From contig WPDH01000040.1 in NCBI GenBank assembly GCA_019137255.1, forward strand, positions 56,531 through 120,530: DNA of 64,000 nt, in the 5' to 3' direction. Made by a program: the position numbers and the translations under genes. The DNA comes from Corinectria fuckeliana. Its lineage: Eukaryota; Ascomycota; Sordariomycetes; Hypocreales; Nectriaceae. Below, piece by piece: positions 10,603 to 21,937 of this stretch. The first letter of the stretch is position 1. Each line of letters starts with the position of its first letter. The notes under the pieces were generated by a model. The model ran no database searches and was not told the DNA's origin. It saw only the letters and a program-made list of their open reading frames with translations.

Positions 10603-11495
10603 CGTCTGCCAGTTTCAAGCAAACCCCAGAGCGTGATGCTGTCGAGTCTTGAGCTGGAGAGAAAGGTGCAGAAGGAAGTTAAGAGAGCGAGGCTCCGCGA
10701 GTTACTGTAGAACTTTTCCGTATTCGCTGTTCAGTTTTTGAGACTAAAGCGTTGTCCGAGGTGGGCGGGATAGAGGAGAGATTAGTACTCCGTATCGATA
10801 GGCCGTCCGCCTTGAACCCCGGGTAACCTGGAATGGCGCTTTGGGTATGAAAGGTCGAGAGTCCAGTGTTCAAGGATGAGCAGGCGCTCTGTGCCAAAAG
10901 CGGAATATATCCTAGTGTTAGAGTTTATGATAACTGACCTGAGCAGGTCGCCATCACTTTGCTACTCTGTGTATCTCTCACCCTGATTATGTACTGAGGG
11001 GCAGTTCCAGCTATTGAGACTTCTCCATGCAGTAATTCGTACCTTTGTTCCCTTGGTAGGGGTATTTCCCATCCCTGGCATTTCAACTTAGGAAGTTACG
11101 AGGGATGGCCATCACCACCACCCACCCCCTGAAGGTGCCGTCCATACCTTCCAGATGCAGACTGATCCGTAGCTACGTGGAACTTGCATCCCCAAGACAT
11201 TCAAGCGAGGAATATGATCCTGAAAGATGGGAAAAGACGAACGATGCCCTGGTTTATTGACTTTCTTGCAATGATCATAAAATGGCATGTCCGTATTCGA
11301 CTGTGATCGTATTGTACGGAACGCATGTTAATACCCTCGGGGCCGAACTTCCTTGCCTGCTTGATTATTTTGTTCCTAAGCATGGGTCTGTTGCGAACCT
11401 ACATGAGGTGTGCCTGGGGTTGCATTGGTTGGCTGCAGCTCTGAGAGTTTAATATCAAAAAAACTGGCTCTCGGTATATGATGTGCTCGGATGCT

Positions 11496-11544
11496 GGAGG
11501 ACGGAGGTCAGAGGACGGAGAACGGAGGACGGAGGACGGCAGAC
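11496..11544. repeat. Heptamer tandem repeat (GGAGGAC-like x7)
   Basis: Seven consecutive 7-base units, GGAGGAC with one to three substitutions per copy, run purine-rich on the plus strand. Confidence 0.85.
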
Positions 11545-11572
11545 GTTTCTCATCGCGGAAGCTCATCGTAAA

Positions 11573-11677
11573 GGGTTACATTGCAAGGGTTCCGTTGTAT
11601 TCGTAGAGGGTTACATTGCCAAGGTTCCATTTTGTTCGTAAAGGGTTACATTGCAAGGGCTCCCTTGTATTCGTGGA
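11573..11677. repeat. 35-bp tandem repeat x3
   Basis: Three abutting 35-base units (11573-11607, 11608-11642, 11643-11677), each beginning GGGTTACATTGC and ending in TTCGTRRA. There are a few substitutions between copies and no length change. Confidence 0.9.
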
Positions 11678-12196
11678 GAAGAAAGTTTATGGTGTGCCTG
11701 TGCGTTTATCATTCTTTTCTGCGCATCCGCCACGTTTCAACCAGTCCATAGCCCCTCCAGCTCGCAAGCAGTTTTCAGGTATATGATGATTTCTGGGTTC
11801 CTCGAAACAATTGACTTATTAATATATTGAGGCCCAGACGCGCTGTCAAAATAGAGTAGGTAAGCTGGGATGACTATGAGGCACCCCGGAATCACGATGC
11901 GCCAACTCCGCCTAATCATTTAGTAAACCCTGCATCACGATAACATGTTGGCATGTTTTCCCGCTCAATCAGTCCAAACTCCCCTGTATCCCTGTATGGC
12001 CCAAAGAGAAGAGTCACTAGTGTGCTCGGAAGGCCGGAGGGTGCACATGGCCCCCTCTTGAGAAATCATTGGTAGCTTCTTGACTGCAACTATAAGAATC
12101 TCAACAACTTTCAGCTTGACGTTCTGTTCACTTCCTCTCACTCCATTCTTCCCCATTACTTTATATCCAACACAGATTATATTTTGTCTTCGCAAT

Positions 12197-13943
12197 ATGG
12201 TCCTCTGGGATTACATTGTAGTGGGCGGTGGCCTCGCTGGCTCTGTCATTTCGAACCGTCTGCTGCAGCAAAACTCGTCCCTGAGTATCCTCTTGGTCGA
12301 AGCCGGGATCAACGCAAACGATCGTCAAGACATTGTCTGGCCGAATTCGACCAATGGACAATTTGGCGACTTTGACTGGGTCTACTACTCTGCACCACAG
12401 GCTCACCTGAACAATCGGACAATCGCCTCGAATTCTGGCAAAGGTCTAGGCGGTAGCACTCTCATCAATGGGGGTAAGTTCAAACATATTCAACCAACAG
12501 GGAGTCTTACTGATGTCACTTAGCGTTCTGGGTCCGTGGCCATACCGTCGAATACGACGAATGGGCTGATTTGGTCGACGATCAGCGATGGAGCTACCAA
12601 GGTCAACTGCCGTACATGAAGAAGACAGAGGCCTACTTCACAAAACAGACAGACCTCACACAGCATGGTCTGGACGGAAACCTAAAGATCCAGTCCCGAC
12701 GCTCGACAAATAGATCGTTCCCGATGCGTGAGCCTCTCCTCGAGTCTTGGAATGCTCTTGGTGTGTCGAATCTCACGAGGCTTGACGGAAATGCCGGCAA
12801 TCCTATTGGGATTGCGGAAGCGGAAGAGAACCGCGACCAAGGCCGACGTCAGCAAACTTCACGCGTCTACTCGCTCGAAGGCATCACCGTCCTCACTGAG
12901 ACTATGGTGGCCAAAGTCGTCACGACCAAGTCGTCAAGTGGAAAGATCGCTGCGACCGGCATCCAACTAGCGAACGGTACAGAGATTTGCGGTCGCGAAA
13001 TAATTCTTACCGCGGGTGGCTATCGCACACCGCAGATCCTCATGCTGTCCGGGATTGGTCCTGCCACAACCCTAGAACAACACAAGATTCCGGTGGTTTT
13101 GGACCAGCCTGAAGTTGGAAATAACCTCCGCGATCACCCAATTGTGGCGACCGTTTGGAAGCTGAAGGATCCCTCTGCTGGTTACGCCAGGGAATCTGGA
13201 ACCTCTCTGTGGGACGAGCCCCAGTACGGCCTAGGCCTTGACATTGACTTCATCACAACACTTCCCGTGCCCAAGGATGGCCTCGCCGCCGCCATTGCAG
13301 TGGACGAAGACGAGAAGCCGAATCCGGAAACCCACCGGCTACTCAAGCAAGACCGAGCTCATGTCTCGCACACTGTCCAATACTCCGGTGTATCCGATGA
13401 TGGTTCCGCGGTTATGATGATGACTCTTCTGCTGGCTGTCCAGTCCGAAGGCTCCCTTACCATCTCCTCGTCGGATATCCAGGATCCTCCAATCATCAAC
13501 CCGAACTTCTTAGGAACGGCGGTCGATCGATATGCGCTCCGAGAGGGAATTCGTCGTGACATCAAGCTCCTGACGAGCGAAGAAACAGTTGTGGGCCGTG
13601 AGATCATAACAGGAGAGCTGAATTCGAATCCCCTCACGGTCGACTCCTCAGACGAGGCGATTGATGCCAGAATCCGAGAAGCAGCTGGGTGAGTGTGAAT
13701 TAAAAAGTCCGAGCTGAGAAAAAAGTTCGATTGTACTAATGTTTCTTCTTTAGCGGTTGCTATCACCCAAGCGGTACTGCAGCAATGGGAAAAGTGGTGG
13801 ACACTAACCTTCGAGTCAAGGGAGTCGACGGCTTACGTGTGGCGGATACATCAGTCTTCCCGTTGTCCATATCTGCTAACCTCCAGGTTGCTACTTACGC
13901 TTTAGCAGAGCAAGCTGCGGTTATCATTGCAGAGGGATTGTGA
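12197..13943 (+). CDS. GMC-family FAD-dependent oxidoreductase
   Basis: Exons 12197-12473, 12524-13688 and 13754-13943 encode 543 residues. The Rossmann FAD motif VVGGGLAGSVISNRL starts at residue 8, with LLVEAG closing it. GMC signature 1 (GKGLGGSTLINGG) precedes intron 1, signature 2 is ILTAGGYRTPQILMLSGIGP, and the C-terminal block CYHPSGTAAMG holds the catalytic His at about 485 with partner Asn at about 523 (FPLSISANLQ). There is no signal peptide, so it is probably intracellular; extracellular GMC members of fungi (aryl-alcohol or glucose oxidases) have one. The family oxidises alcohols to carbonyls using O2 or another acceptor; the substrate cannot be read from sequence. Both introns (50 and 65 bp) restore frame cleanly and the gene looks intact. 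Confidence 0.93.
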
Positions 13944-16089
13944 TACTGAAAGCCTTTTAGGCACCTACAGTTCTGGAAGGAGGAGGTTTAATTTTGGCAT
14001 TTTTTTATTTCAATAATCATAATTAGATAATTTAGTCATATCAGAGGCATAGAATCGAATACCGACTGCCCATTTTTATATCTTCCCTCATTTACCTAAG
14101 AGTGCCGAATTTTCAAGAGAAAGTAAAGACGATCATTTCAAGCAGCCTTAACCGTGTGAGTCTAACTAAGTTCGGCCTACGCTGCAGTCTTAGTTTGTAG
14201 ATCAACCCTCGTTCCTGCTTCTCAAATGAATCTTTAGGTCTCGAGGAGTATCTCAAAGCTGAGACTGATCTCCAGGGGCCTCACAGCAAGTCCAGCATGG
14301 GTGGTCTTTGGTTCCCTGTATCAACGTGATTAGTAGGAAGATCAGCATACTGTAAATTCGGGACCTTCTTGGTACCAAGTTGTTAGAGTACTGTGGTTCT
14401 TGTTAGCAAGAACAGGAACCAAGCAGGCCAATGGTAATGTGTCTCACCCAGCCAGGGTGGCATTTTGGCATAGTGGGCCAGCAAACTCTCAAGCATTTGT
14501 CAAACTGAGAGGTATGGATCCTCTCATCTTGCATAGGTGTCTGAGACAACTTGATATGAAGACTAGAAGAGATTTTGGATCATTATCAGCCGAAGATCAT
14601 CAATGAAGGGGTTTTGAGAACCCTCGATGGCAGACCGCAATTGCCTTTTCGGTTTGACAAGACACGGAGAAAGCAACGATGAGATGATAATTAAATCGAC
14701 TCAGTGATGGACTAACGTGATATCTTCGTTGACACCAGAGCCAGGCTGGCTGGAGGAACCGACAGACCAGGGCATCGCATAGATGCCGTTGGCAAGGATG
14801 GCCATGGTAGCATGAAAAACTTCATCTTGAGTGTGATGGATAAAATAGTAGAATGGAACTGGATATGTTTGGATAGGTGCTGGTGAAGAAAAGCTTCCTT
14901 CATTTGAAGAGAGTCGCGAGGTTCTTATAGAAATTCCAAGGCCGCTGAGGTCATCCATTGTCCCTCATTTGCTACCAATACACCTCGCCTATATGAATAA
15001 GGGCACCGCCGAATTTCCTAGAAAAGTCTTCCGGTGTTATGAGTGAATGCTCGATGACATCACAATTCAAGCGCACATGCGGACTTGAGAGAAAGTAGTC
15101 GGTCCGAAGCCGGCATCCGATTTACGCAGCCGTGAGTAAGACTCTCAGCCCCGTAAGTCCTATGTTTCTCAACAAAACTTAGAAGCGTCAACGTTCCAGC
15201 CATGCAAGGGAGTTACTGTGCTCGACTGCAAGACGAATGCCAGACTCGGAGTAAGAGCGGGGGTTGCGCATAGATACGACGCAAACATGGATAACAGTCA
15301 GAAAACGACTGCAACCGGTTTGTGCTAGGAAGAGGGCCCCTTGCGCGGGCCCCGGGAGAGTAATTGGGCTTCCTAAATGGGGATTGTATGATGATCTTGC
15401 TGAGACAAGAATCTAGTTGCAGCGTATACATTGCCAAAGATCTTCGGCCAAGCTTCCGGGAGGAAAGGTATGGATATTTACTCAACTTCGACGTTTTGGT
15501 GGGCTTCTCAATGCTTACGAAACCATCGTAGACTATGACGAAGAAATGAGTCATGATGAGACCGTATCTGCAAGGCGTCTATGGCCGGGTTACTCAAGTT
15601 GGCAAAACTGCGTATGCCGACAGTGAGGGTGCCGTTTACTGGCAGTTGGCGTACGTCTACACGAGAAATGCAACCGTTTCTGCAGCGCGATGTATTACAA
15701 AGTCTGCAGGGCTGGTCGTAGCCACCGATATTCCGGTGCCTCTTGGCTCAACCGGTCTGCTCGTTTATTTCGGCGAGTGAGGCAGAAGGCCACGTAGACG
15801 AATCTTCAAGGAGCATATGTAAGGCGACTTTAGCAGCAGGAGTGATTTCGCCACCCGCACAAAGGCGCGGTCTCGAAGCTAGGCACGATGACGAGGATCG
15901 AAGAAAAGAAAGCCGGTTTGTTAGGAGCTTCAGACGCATTGATGTTCTCTTAGGCGATTCTGAATAAGATGCTAGTCTTAGAGCTTCAAGAAAGCTGAAG
16001 CTAACTGGTCTTGAAAAGACCTTGACATATGTTAATCCGTCGCTGCTTAAAGTATATGTCCGTTCGTGTTGCTCGAGGTGGTACATGAA
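13944..16089. other. Gene-poor stretch
   Basis: There are no recognisable domains. The best candidate is an 85-codon minus frame opening with ATG at 14958 (MDDLSGLGISIRTS), with a possible GTTAGT donor near 14717, but no continuing exon was found. Confidence 0.45.
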
Positions 16090-17090
16090 AGGATGAGATA
16101 TTTCTTAAGACTAAAATCACAGCTTACCTATAGAGTGATTATAGCTTCTAGCTATATATTAGATGTGCTTCTTATAACCGCCTTAATCTAAACCACATCA
16201 AAAAGTAACATCTCTTTAAGTAGTGCCCTATCTATAAAAGAGCAAACTAAAAGGATTCCCTTTATATACATCTTCTAGTTAGCCACCAGTGGGTAAAATA
16301 CTGCTGCTGCGACCACGCTAAACATAAGGATAAGCTCCTAGAAGATCACTTAAAAACCCATATTCTAAGGAGCTGTAAAGAATACAACAATATGATTTTA
16401 GAAGAGAATTATTATAACTACCTGCAGACTAAACATAACATGAAAGATTACACTTTTTACGACAATTAACCTCTCCCCCTCCACAAGCTAAGAACTCACA
16501 TACTAGAGAACTATCACAAGAACGAGAATTACTCGTTTTATAATGTAGACTTGCCTGTCACCAGGCTAGAGAAGCACCTACAGGATGTCCACAAGCCTAC
16601 TTAATGCCCCAGGTATAGTTTAGAGCAGCCCAAGAAAGATCTTAATCTTTATCTCATTTAACAACATAAGTACTCAGTCTAGCAGCCATTAAGTTTTTCT
16701 CCTAAGAGTAAGTAAGAGCCTACTATCAGGCCAGTTAAAGGGAAAACTAAAGAGCAATTTAATACACCTAGTGTTTATCCTAAGTGTGGTAAATACTCTG
16801 AGTCTTTATATAAGTATTAAAGGAGAACCTATAGGGTTCTTAGAAGAGATTAGGCTAACTACTTAAGTTAAGACTAAGTTAAGTGTGTAGCTAGTAATAG
16901 TATTACTTATCCGAAAAAGAACTAATATAAGTGTAAATTATGTAAGAATACACTATATAATACACAAAAGAGGCCTAAGACTAATATAGATTGGTAGAGG
17001 TGTGAGTACTTAGCTGCCTTCCTTTATGTAAAGGTGAAAATATTATTCCTCTAAAATCATCTCATCCCTTCTATTTTGATCGCTTTGCAG
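16090..17090 (+). mobile_element. AT-rich RIP-like relic of a repeated gene
   Basis: This kilobase is visibly AT-rich and TpA-rich compared with its flanks, and stops occur every few codons in every frame. Coding traces survive on the plus strand: RLEKHLQDVHKP (near 16570) and, across stops, KCGKYSESLYKY and YKCKLCKN (16780-16960). These resemble Cys/His zinc-finger-like spacing. The pattern fits a repeat copy mutated by RIP. The original family cannot be named, and element ends are not seen. Confidence 0.55.
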
Positions 17091-17836
17091 GTAGAAAGAA
17101 TCTAGAAATTAATGCTTAGGATCCTATCATCTGATTCCCGCTTTATCAAGTCCTCATAGGTGAGAGGCAATGGAGGATCGATAATTAAATGACGACTCAG
17201 CATAATCTCCTCGACAATTTGAATGACCTCCCAGGGTAGGGAAGGGTTCTGTGCACGCCTCTCAGTGTGCTTGGGTACTGGTATGTGGAAGCGTGAAAAA
17301 ATGGAACTGATTGTGTTTTGATCTATGGCATCTTTCCGTCCGGCCTCACGTGAAAGCAGGTGTCAGTGATTCATTTAGCTGGCAGATAAAGCTACAGCAT
17401 ATAGTTCAACCGTATTAGAACCCTTTTACCAGCTTTGAGAGTTACCTTCCAAGCTGATACCTGGTCAAGTCACTCCCTCAATTAACCGATCTTGGACCTC
17501 GCCTGAGCTGAAGCAAAATGGATTTGTTCCTGCGTAGTTGCTGGGGGTTTTGTTGTGCTGGAGATGTAGGCTGAAACCATACATTTCTCCAAACATGGGC
17601 GGATAAGCGCTGTACGAAGTACGCATCATACTCCTTGGGGCGCTTGATTGATAAAGTAAACTTGACCGCCGGCCAGTTTGAGCCCGCTGGCAGATACACT
17701 TGGTTGGATAGCAATTTCCTGGCCGACTCCTTGCGATGGGCGGCCCAGATGAGTTTGGCGACGTGTGACTCTCAAGGCTTAGGAATGGGCCATCTATGTC
17801 GCCCCTGCCGTCTCCGTGACGTGTGGCCTTGAGCCC
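17091..17836. other. Intergenic, no supported gene
   Basis: Only short frames without motifs lie between the AT-rich block and the transcription-factor relic. Confidence 0.45.
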
Positions 17837-18209
17837 TTAGTCTGGGACTTTTATAAACCCGTGACCTCCCCAATGCTGCTGGGCCTGCTGTAGCAAGTCG
17901 TGGCATCGCTGGAAATTCTGTTTGGATTCTGATGCCAGAAGAGATTGCCTTGATGAGTTGTCCTCAGCCCCGCGGGCTGGCTGCTCTAGCTGTTTCAATG
18001 TTAGTTAGGAATCGGCCCTGTGTGGCAACTCTGACGTACCTGCGCTCAACTTCATCAGGAATGCGCATGTCAATGTAGATGGGATGGTTTATGACCGGAT
18101 TGTTGATAAAGACTTTCGGGTCGACCAAAGATAGGATGTCACAGATGATTTTGGCGCTGCTCATGCTGGGCCCCTGAAAGCCCCAAGTTGTAGAATTATT
18201 CTGCAGCAA
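17837..18209 (-). pseudogene. Fungal transcription-factor C-terminal relic
   Basis: Two minus-strand pieces, about 18036-18209 and 17837-17989, join across an intron-like segment with a strong CTAAC branch site and CAG acceptor. The first reads SAKIICDILSLVDPKVFINN then PVINHPIYIDM; the second, open for 50 codons to TAA, ends NFQRCHDLLQQAQQHWGG. This order (DPxxFIxNPxxxxPIYIA... then NxQRCxxxLxxLxxYWxG) is familiar from the C-termini of Zn2Cys6 regulators carrying the fungal_trans domain. The only in-frame donor is weak (GTCAGA); the better GTACGT donor would give a stop. No Zn2Cys6 cluster was found upstream, so it is probably a gene remnant. The assignment is from pattern memory. Confidence 0.4.
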
Positions 18210-18637
18210 CTGCTGCCCGACGAAGCGACGTGTTGTAAGTTTGACCCCCGATGCTGAATTCCCCTCTGCCAGTCATCACCATCTTTGTCAGGCCAACCTT
18301 GAGGGGAGGATAGCGAGGAGGCACACCGTGTTGCTAATCCATGCCCCCTCGGTATATCGGTGCCTTGCCCGGAGCTATCTCGTGCCGCCCACATCGCTCG
18401 TGCCCGCAACGGTCACTCACGCGGATCCTGGTGCCTCGATGACTAAGTGGTCTACCGGCCCGTTCTCTCTCCTACCCGCCGTGTCCCAGGTTCTGCGGAT
18501 CAACATGTCAGCACCAGGTCTCCTACCTTGCGGGGGTAATGGACATGGCAGGTACCAGGGTGCCCGCCCTCCAGGGACAGGTATAGTTCGCTTGTCTTCC
18601 CCTTGTCGAGGGCGACAACAACTGGCCACTACTTTTC

Positions 18638-19252
18638 ATGAGGGTCCAGGCCATGCTCTTTTCCGAAAAGGCAAAGGAAAGCTTTCAGGCGTCAATGGAT
18701 GACATTATCGAGCAGGTCCGGAGTTCGAAGCGATTCTCGCATCAGCAAGGGTAGGTAAGACTCCTTTCCTCGTACGCACTTATCCGTCTAACAATCGACA
18801 GCTACCTAACGAGAAACATCCTCGCCTACGGTCTTCTCGGCTATGGAGACACAAAGAACGTTCTAATGCAGGCCCTCAGTTTTAACGCTGACGACTCTGT
18901 CCCTAGCCCAGGCGAGAACTATAAACCCACGCCAGACGAAATTTTCGAAGGTGCACTAACACTCATGGTGCATACTTTGGAGACCGTGAATGCATGTACT
19001 ACCAGGCGCCCAAATATCCAGAGGGGGGCGCCCATGTATCAGTCGCCGCTCAGCCGTCTAGCGTTAGTAAATCATGTGAGTGTAGGCCTGCAGCTCAAGG
19101 CGGCCTGCGGTTGGCCTGTTGGCTTGCCTGCCCATGCGCAGGCAGGCGTCTGCCTGGTTATGAACCTGTTTGCACGATGCCAAGTCTTTGCGGCTCGTAA
19201 AATGCATGCATTACGCTGGGTGTCCTGTGAAGGTTCTGTGAATTATGTCTAG
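18638..19252 (+). CDS. Uncharacterised two-exon protein
   Basis: ATG 18638 to 18750, a 51-bp intron (donor GTAGGT, branch GTCTAAC, acceptor GACAG), then 18802-19252, giving 187 in-frame codons. The N-terminal part (SFQASMDDIIEQVRSSKR, then YLTRNILAYGLLGYGDTKN) looks like genuine protein. The last 60 residues are of low quality and may be read-through past a possible GTGAGT donor at 19075, so the true gene may continue or be truncated. I do not recognise a family. It sits in a relic-rich region. Confidence 0.4.
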
Positions 19253-19730
19253 TGAGCCGCTGTTCCGCACTTCCGCACATGCCGCAAACCCGAAAGATTC
19301 CTCTTTTCCCTTGCTATAAGGCTCAAGGGCCCTTTCGCGAGTTGACTTGGGACAAATACACATTATGCGACGCAGCTCATCAGACCTACCTGTATCCACA
19401 GCCCCCTTGAACCCCCCAGTCTCAAGCTATTTTTCTGATAACTTTGTTCATAATAGCCCCTGAAACAATTTCATCCGTCCTTTCTAAACGAAACCCTACC
19501 CTCAAGCCGTGGTGTATCGGGCCGGGCCCTAATACAGTAGTCGTGCAGACGCTAGAATTCGAACAATGGGAACCTTGGCATGAATTCAATGCCAAAACCC
19601 TTCGAGCCATCTACAAGGACATTACTTCCGGCATAACACATCGGGCTTCACTGCGAAGCGGCTTGGTTCCAAGGACAAAATAGAGGACCCAAATCCTGAC
19701 ACGCAGCAGGGGAGCAGTGTAGAACAAGTT
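19253..19730. other. Unassigned stretch with a short open frame
   Basis: A 79-codon plus frame (19444-19683; non-ATG opening) reads APETISSVLSKRNPTLKPW and then FEQWEPWHEF. It looks protein-like, but the family is not recognised and no splice to neighbours was found. Confidence 0.35.
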
Positions 19731-20261
19731 ATGGACGACATGGAGTACCAAATGGAAGGCTCTAGTCACCCAGAAAGGGAATCCTTGGGAGAAGATGCTG
19801 GACAACAATACTCGACACAAGTGTATTCCAAGGTGGCTGGCCCGGAATCAGCACATCCAGATACAACATATCCGGTGGAGGCAGGACCAAGTGGTAGAGA
19901 AGAGCCTGAAGGGCTGGGTGAGGGGTATAACGAAGAGGAAGAGGAAGAGGAAAAAGAAGATGAGGAGCAGGAGGAACTGATGCAAGACAAGAAAGGCAAA
20001 GGCAAGGCAAAGGGAAAGGAGGACGGCAGCAAACGTCGTGGGAGTGAGCTCCCACTCCCAAAACTCAGCTCAAAATCCAGCGTTCGTATCGTCAATGCGA
20101 GCTTATCGCATCATAAGGGGGTTTACTGCTTCAAGAATCGGAGTGGTGACATGGTGCCCGTGAAAGAGGAGGAGTGGTCACGGATGGAGTATAAGGGTCG
20201 TCCGGTACGGGTATATCGAGGAAGCAGAACCCTGTATATTGCGGACAAGTTGCCGGGTTGA
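19731..20261 (+). CDS. Uncharacterised charged protein (acidic then basic tract)
   Basis: ATG 19731 to TGA, 176 codons, no intron needed. Residues 1-60 are polar; about 63-83 are almost entirely Glu/Asp, followed at once by a Lys/Gly tract (KGKGKAKGKED, about 88-98). The C-terminal 70 residues look folded (VNASLSHHKGVYCFKNRSGD, then EEWSRMEYKGRPVRVYRG). An acidic tract against a basic tract is common in nuclear or nucleic-acid-associated proteins and in some retroelement Gag-like ORFs, but no domain is recognised. A short perfect inverted repeat, AGCGGC/GCCGCT, lies at 20372-20386 downstream. Confidence 0.45.
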   Translation: MDDMEYQMEGSSHPERESLGEDAGQQYSTQVYSKVAGPESAHPDTTYPVEAGPSGREEPEGLGEGYNEEEEEEEKEDEEQEELMQDKKGKGKAKGKEDGSKRRGSELPLPKLSSKSSVRIVNASLSHHKGVYCFKNRSGDMVPVKEEEWSRMEYKGRPVRVYRGSRTLYIADKLPG

Positions 20262-20674
20262 GGATTGCCAGGAGCTAGCCTGCCACGGCTCAGGAAGGCA
20301 GCGGCTAGGAAGGAAAACAGAAGCGAAGACGCAGCGAGGTCTCCGGGAACACGGCGCTGCCTGGGGCGGTTAGCGGCGAAGCCGCTGAGAGGTTCATCTA
20401 TAAAAGAGACACGGGAGGGATCAATACAAGTCAGTTCCTCTCCCCCTTTCTAGCAGCTACAGTCCTGTTAGTCGCCGTCTGACCTCTTCGCTCATCGTTG
20501 ATAAGCTACGCCCATGACAAGGATGTTGTGAGGAGTCGACTCAATCATAGGGCTCGGTTTGCACGTAACTCGGTACCTGGCTCAGCGGGGCCCAAGCTTT
20601 AGCGATCTCGCTAGCGCGGTTAAAAGGCGGAGGATTGATAAAAGGCCCCCTTCCCTTGACTTTATGCTAGCACA
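20262..20674. other. Intergenic
   Basis: Contains the inverted repeat at 20372-20386 and a TATAAAAG box (20400-20407). No frame of interest. Confidence 0.45.
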
Positions 20675-21716
20675 ATGGGCTTGAACTCGGCGACGATCGA
20701 TAAGATCGACTTGTCGGCCACCGACGAATCCTTTCTCGACGGCGCACCATCTACCACCCAGTACGATTTTAAACACCCCAAATCACGCCAATTTCCCAGA
20801 CGCGGATCCAAGATAAAATGGCTTGACTTCCTCGGCCATGGACGGGAGGGTATGGTTTTCAAGGTCTCCATTGGCGATGACGATCCTGTTGCCCTCAAAG
20901 TCGTACGTTGGCCTCTGTCCCTCTCCGTTTCCGCGTACCATTGTTGATATCCTACCGTCTACCTAGTTCTGGCGCGCAAAACGCCCGACCCAGCCTTCAC
21001 CAATGGGCACTAAGCTGATGATTCCTGACTGGCCTTTTGAGGACGAATGCATCACTACCGCACTGCTCGAGAAGATGAAATGGGCCATGGCCGATGAGGA
21101 TACTAACGCCGTTTCCGGTGCGAACCGAACTATTACAGTCAAGAACGGGCCCAAAACTGCCGCAGAAGCCATCGGGAACCTATATACGTTTAGCGACGAG
21201 GCTCGACAATCGCCAAAGACAATAGCAAAACCCTCCGATCGGGTACAACCGCCGCCATTCCCATATGCTATGGATGGACAACCGTCAATCGCGACGAACT
21301 TCCTTTAATCAGTCCACCGGTGGGAGATGTAGTAGACGATGTTGATTGGCATTGGGCCATCATCTACGAGCTTGTGCCGGGAAAAGCGCAGGACACCAAC
21401 ATTGGCCAACTCCACCTGGATTTTTTCTACGCGATAGGCCTTGCCTTGGGGCCGTATAAGTGTGACAATTGGCATGGGGGGGGGGCTAATTGACCTCAAT
21501 GATATTCGCACGCCATATGGTATAGGCTGGAGCAAGTCCTTAGTCCGCCCTCGCGATGCTAAGAAATGGTTCTCGACGTTAGACTTCGCTCGACCCTACG
21601 CTATAACTCATGAGATTGTACAACCTTCAGAGAGGGCTAGAGCTCGCAAGCTTTCTAGACTTACCCATAACCAGAAGAGTTCAGGGACTGGCGCGAAGGA
21701 CAATTCGGATAATTGA
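20675..21716 (+). pseudogene. Fta2/kinase-like gene with frame breaks
   Basis: Exon 1 (20675-20902) ends with a nucleotide-binding-loop-like run WLDFLGHGREGMVFKVSIG and VALKV. After a 64-bp intron (GTACGT...CTAG) exon 2 starts FWRAKRPTQPSPMG and carries DECITTALLEKMKWAM. This resembles fungal kinase-like proteins of the Fta2 type (PF13095: LGxGxxxxVFxVxIxGxxYALKxF...). The reading then changes frame near 21205-21240 to PICYGWTTVNRDELPL and DWHWAIIYELVPGKAQD, and again at a run of ten G (21476-21485) before LIDLNDIRTPYGIGW; nine G would keep the frame. Either two real frameshifts or at least one homopolymer error is present. No HRD catalytic loop is seen, so it is likely a pseudokinase even if intact. 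Confidence 0.6.
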
Positions 21717-21937
21717 AAGGACGGTATGTAGACGAACGCACACATACACCCGGCGGCTGAGCCGAAAGGGCATATACTATTCTACTCAATAAAGCATGCC
21801 TTTTCGAACCTTGTTCTAGCGCCCGATCGGAGCTATTGGCCACCACAGTTCTAGACTCATCTTCGACACGTTCTGAGTCATCTCCCTTGTTTGGCTGGTC
21901 CTCGTCTGGAAGGGTTCTAGGGGGTAGGTGATGATTA

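Larger units (their letters stand above)
10603..12196. other. Divergent intergenic region with tandem repeats
   Basis: This 1.6-kb spacer separates the divergent rhodopsin-domain and GMC genes and holds the two tandem-repeat blocks listed below. TATAAG (12091-12096) lies about 105 bp before the GMC start codon. No frame over 80 codons is convincing. Confidence 0.5.

Noticed and set aside
11573..11677. Possible CRISPR-like array
   Set aside because: Direct abutting 35-bp units without spacers, in a fungal genome; a minisatellite.
7029..13943. Calling a secondary-metabolite gene cluster
   Set aside because: No backbone synthase is present; kept as a finding only.
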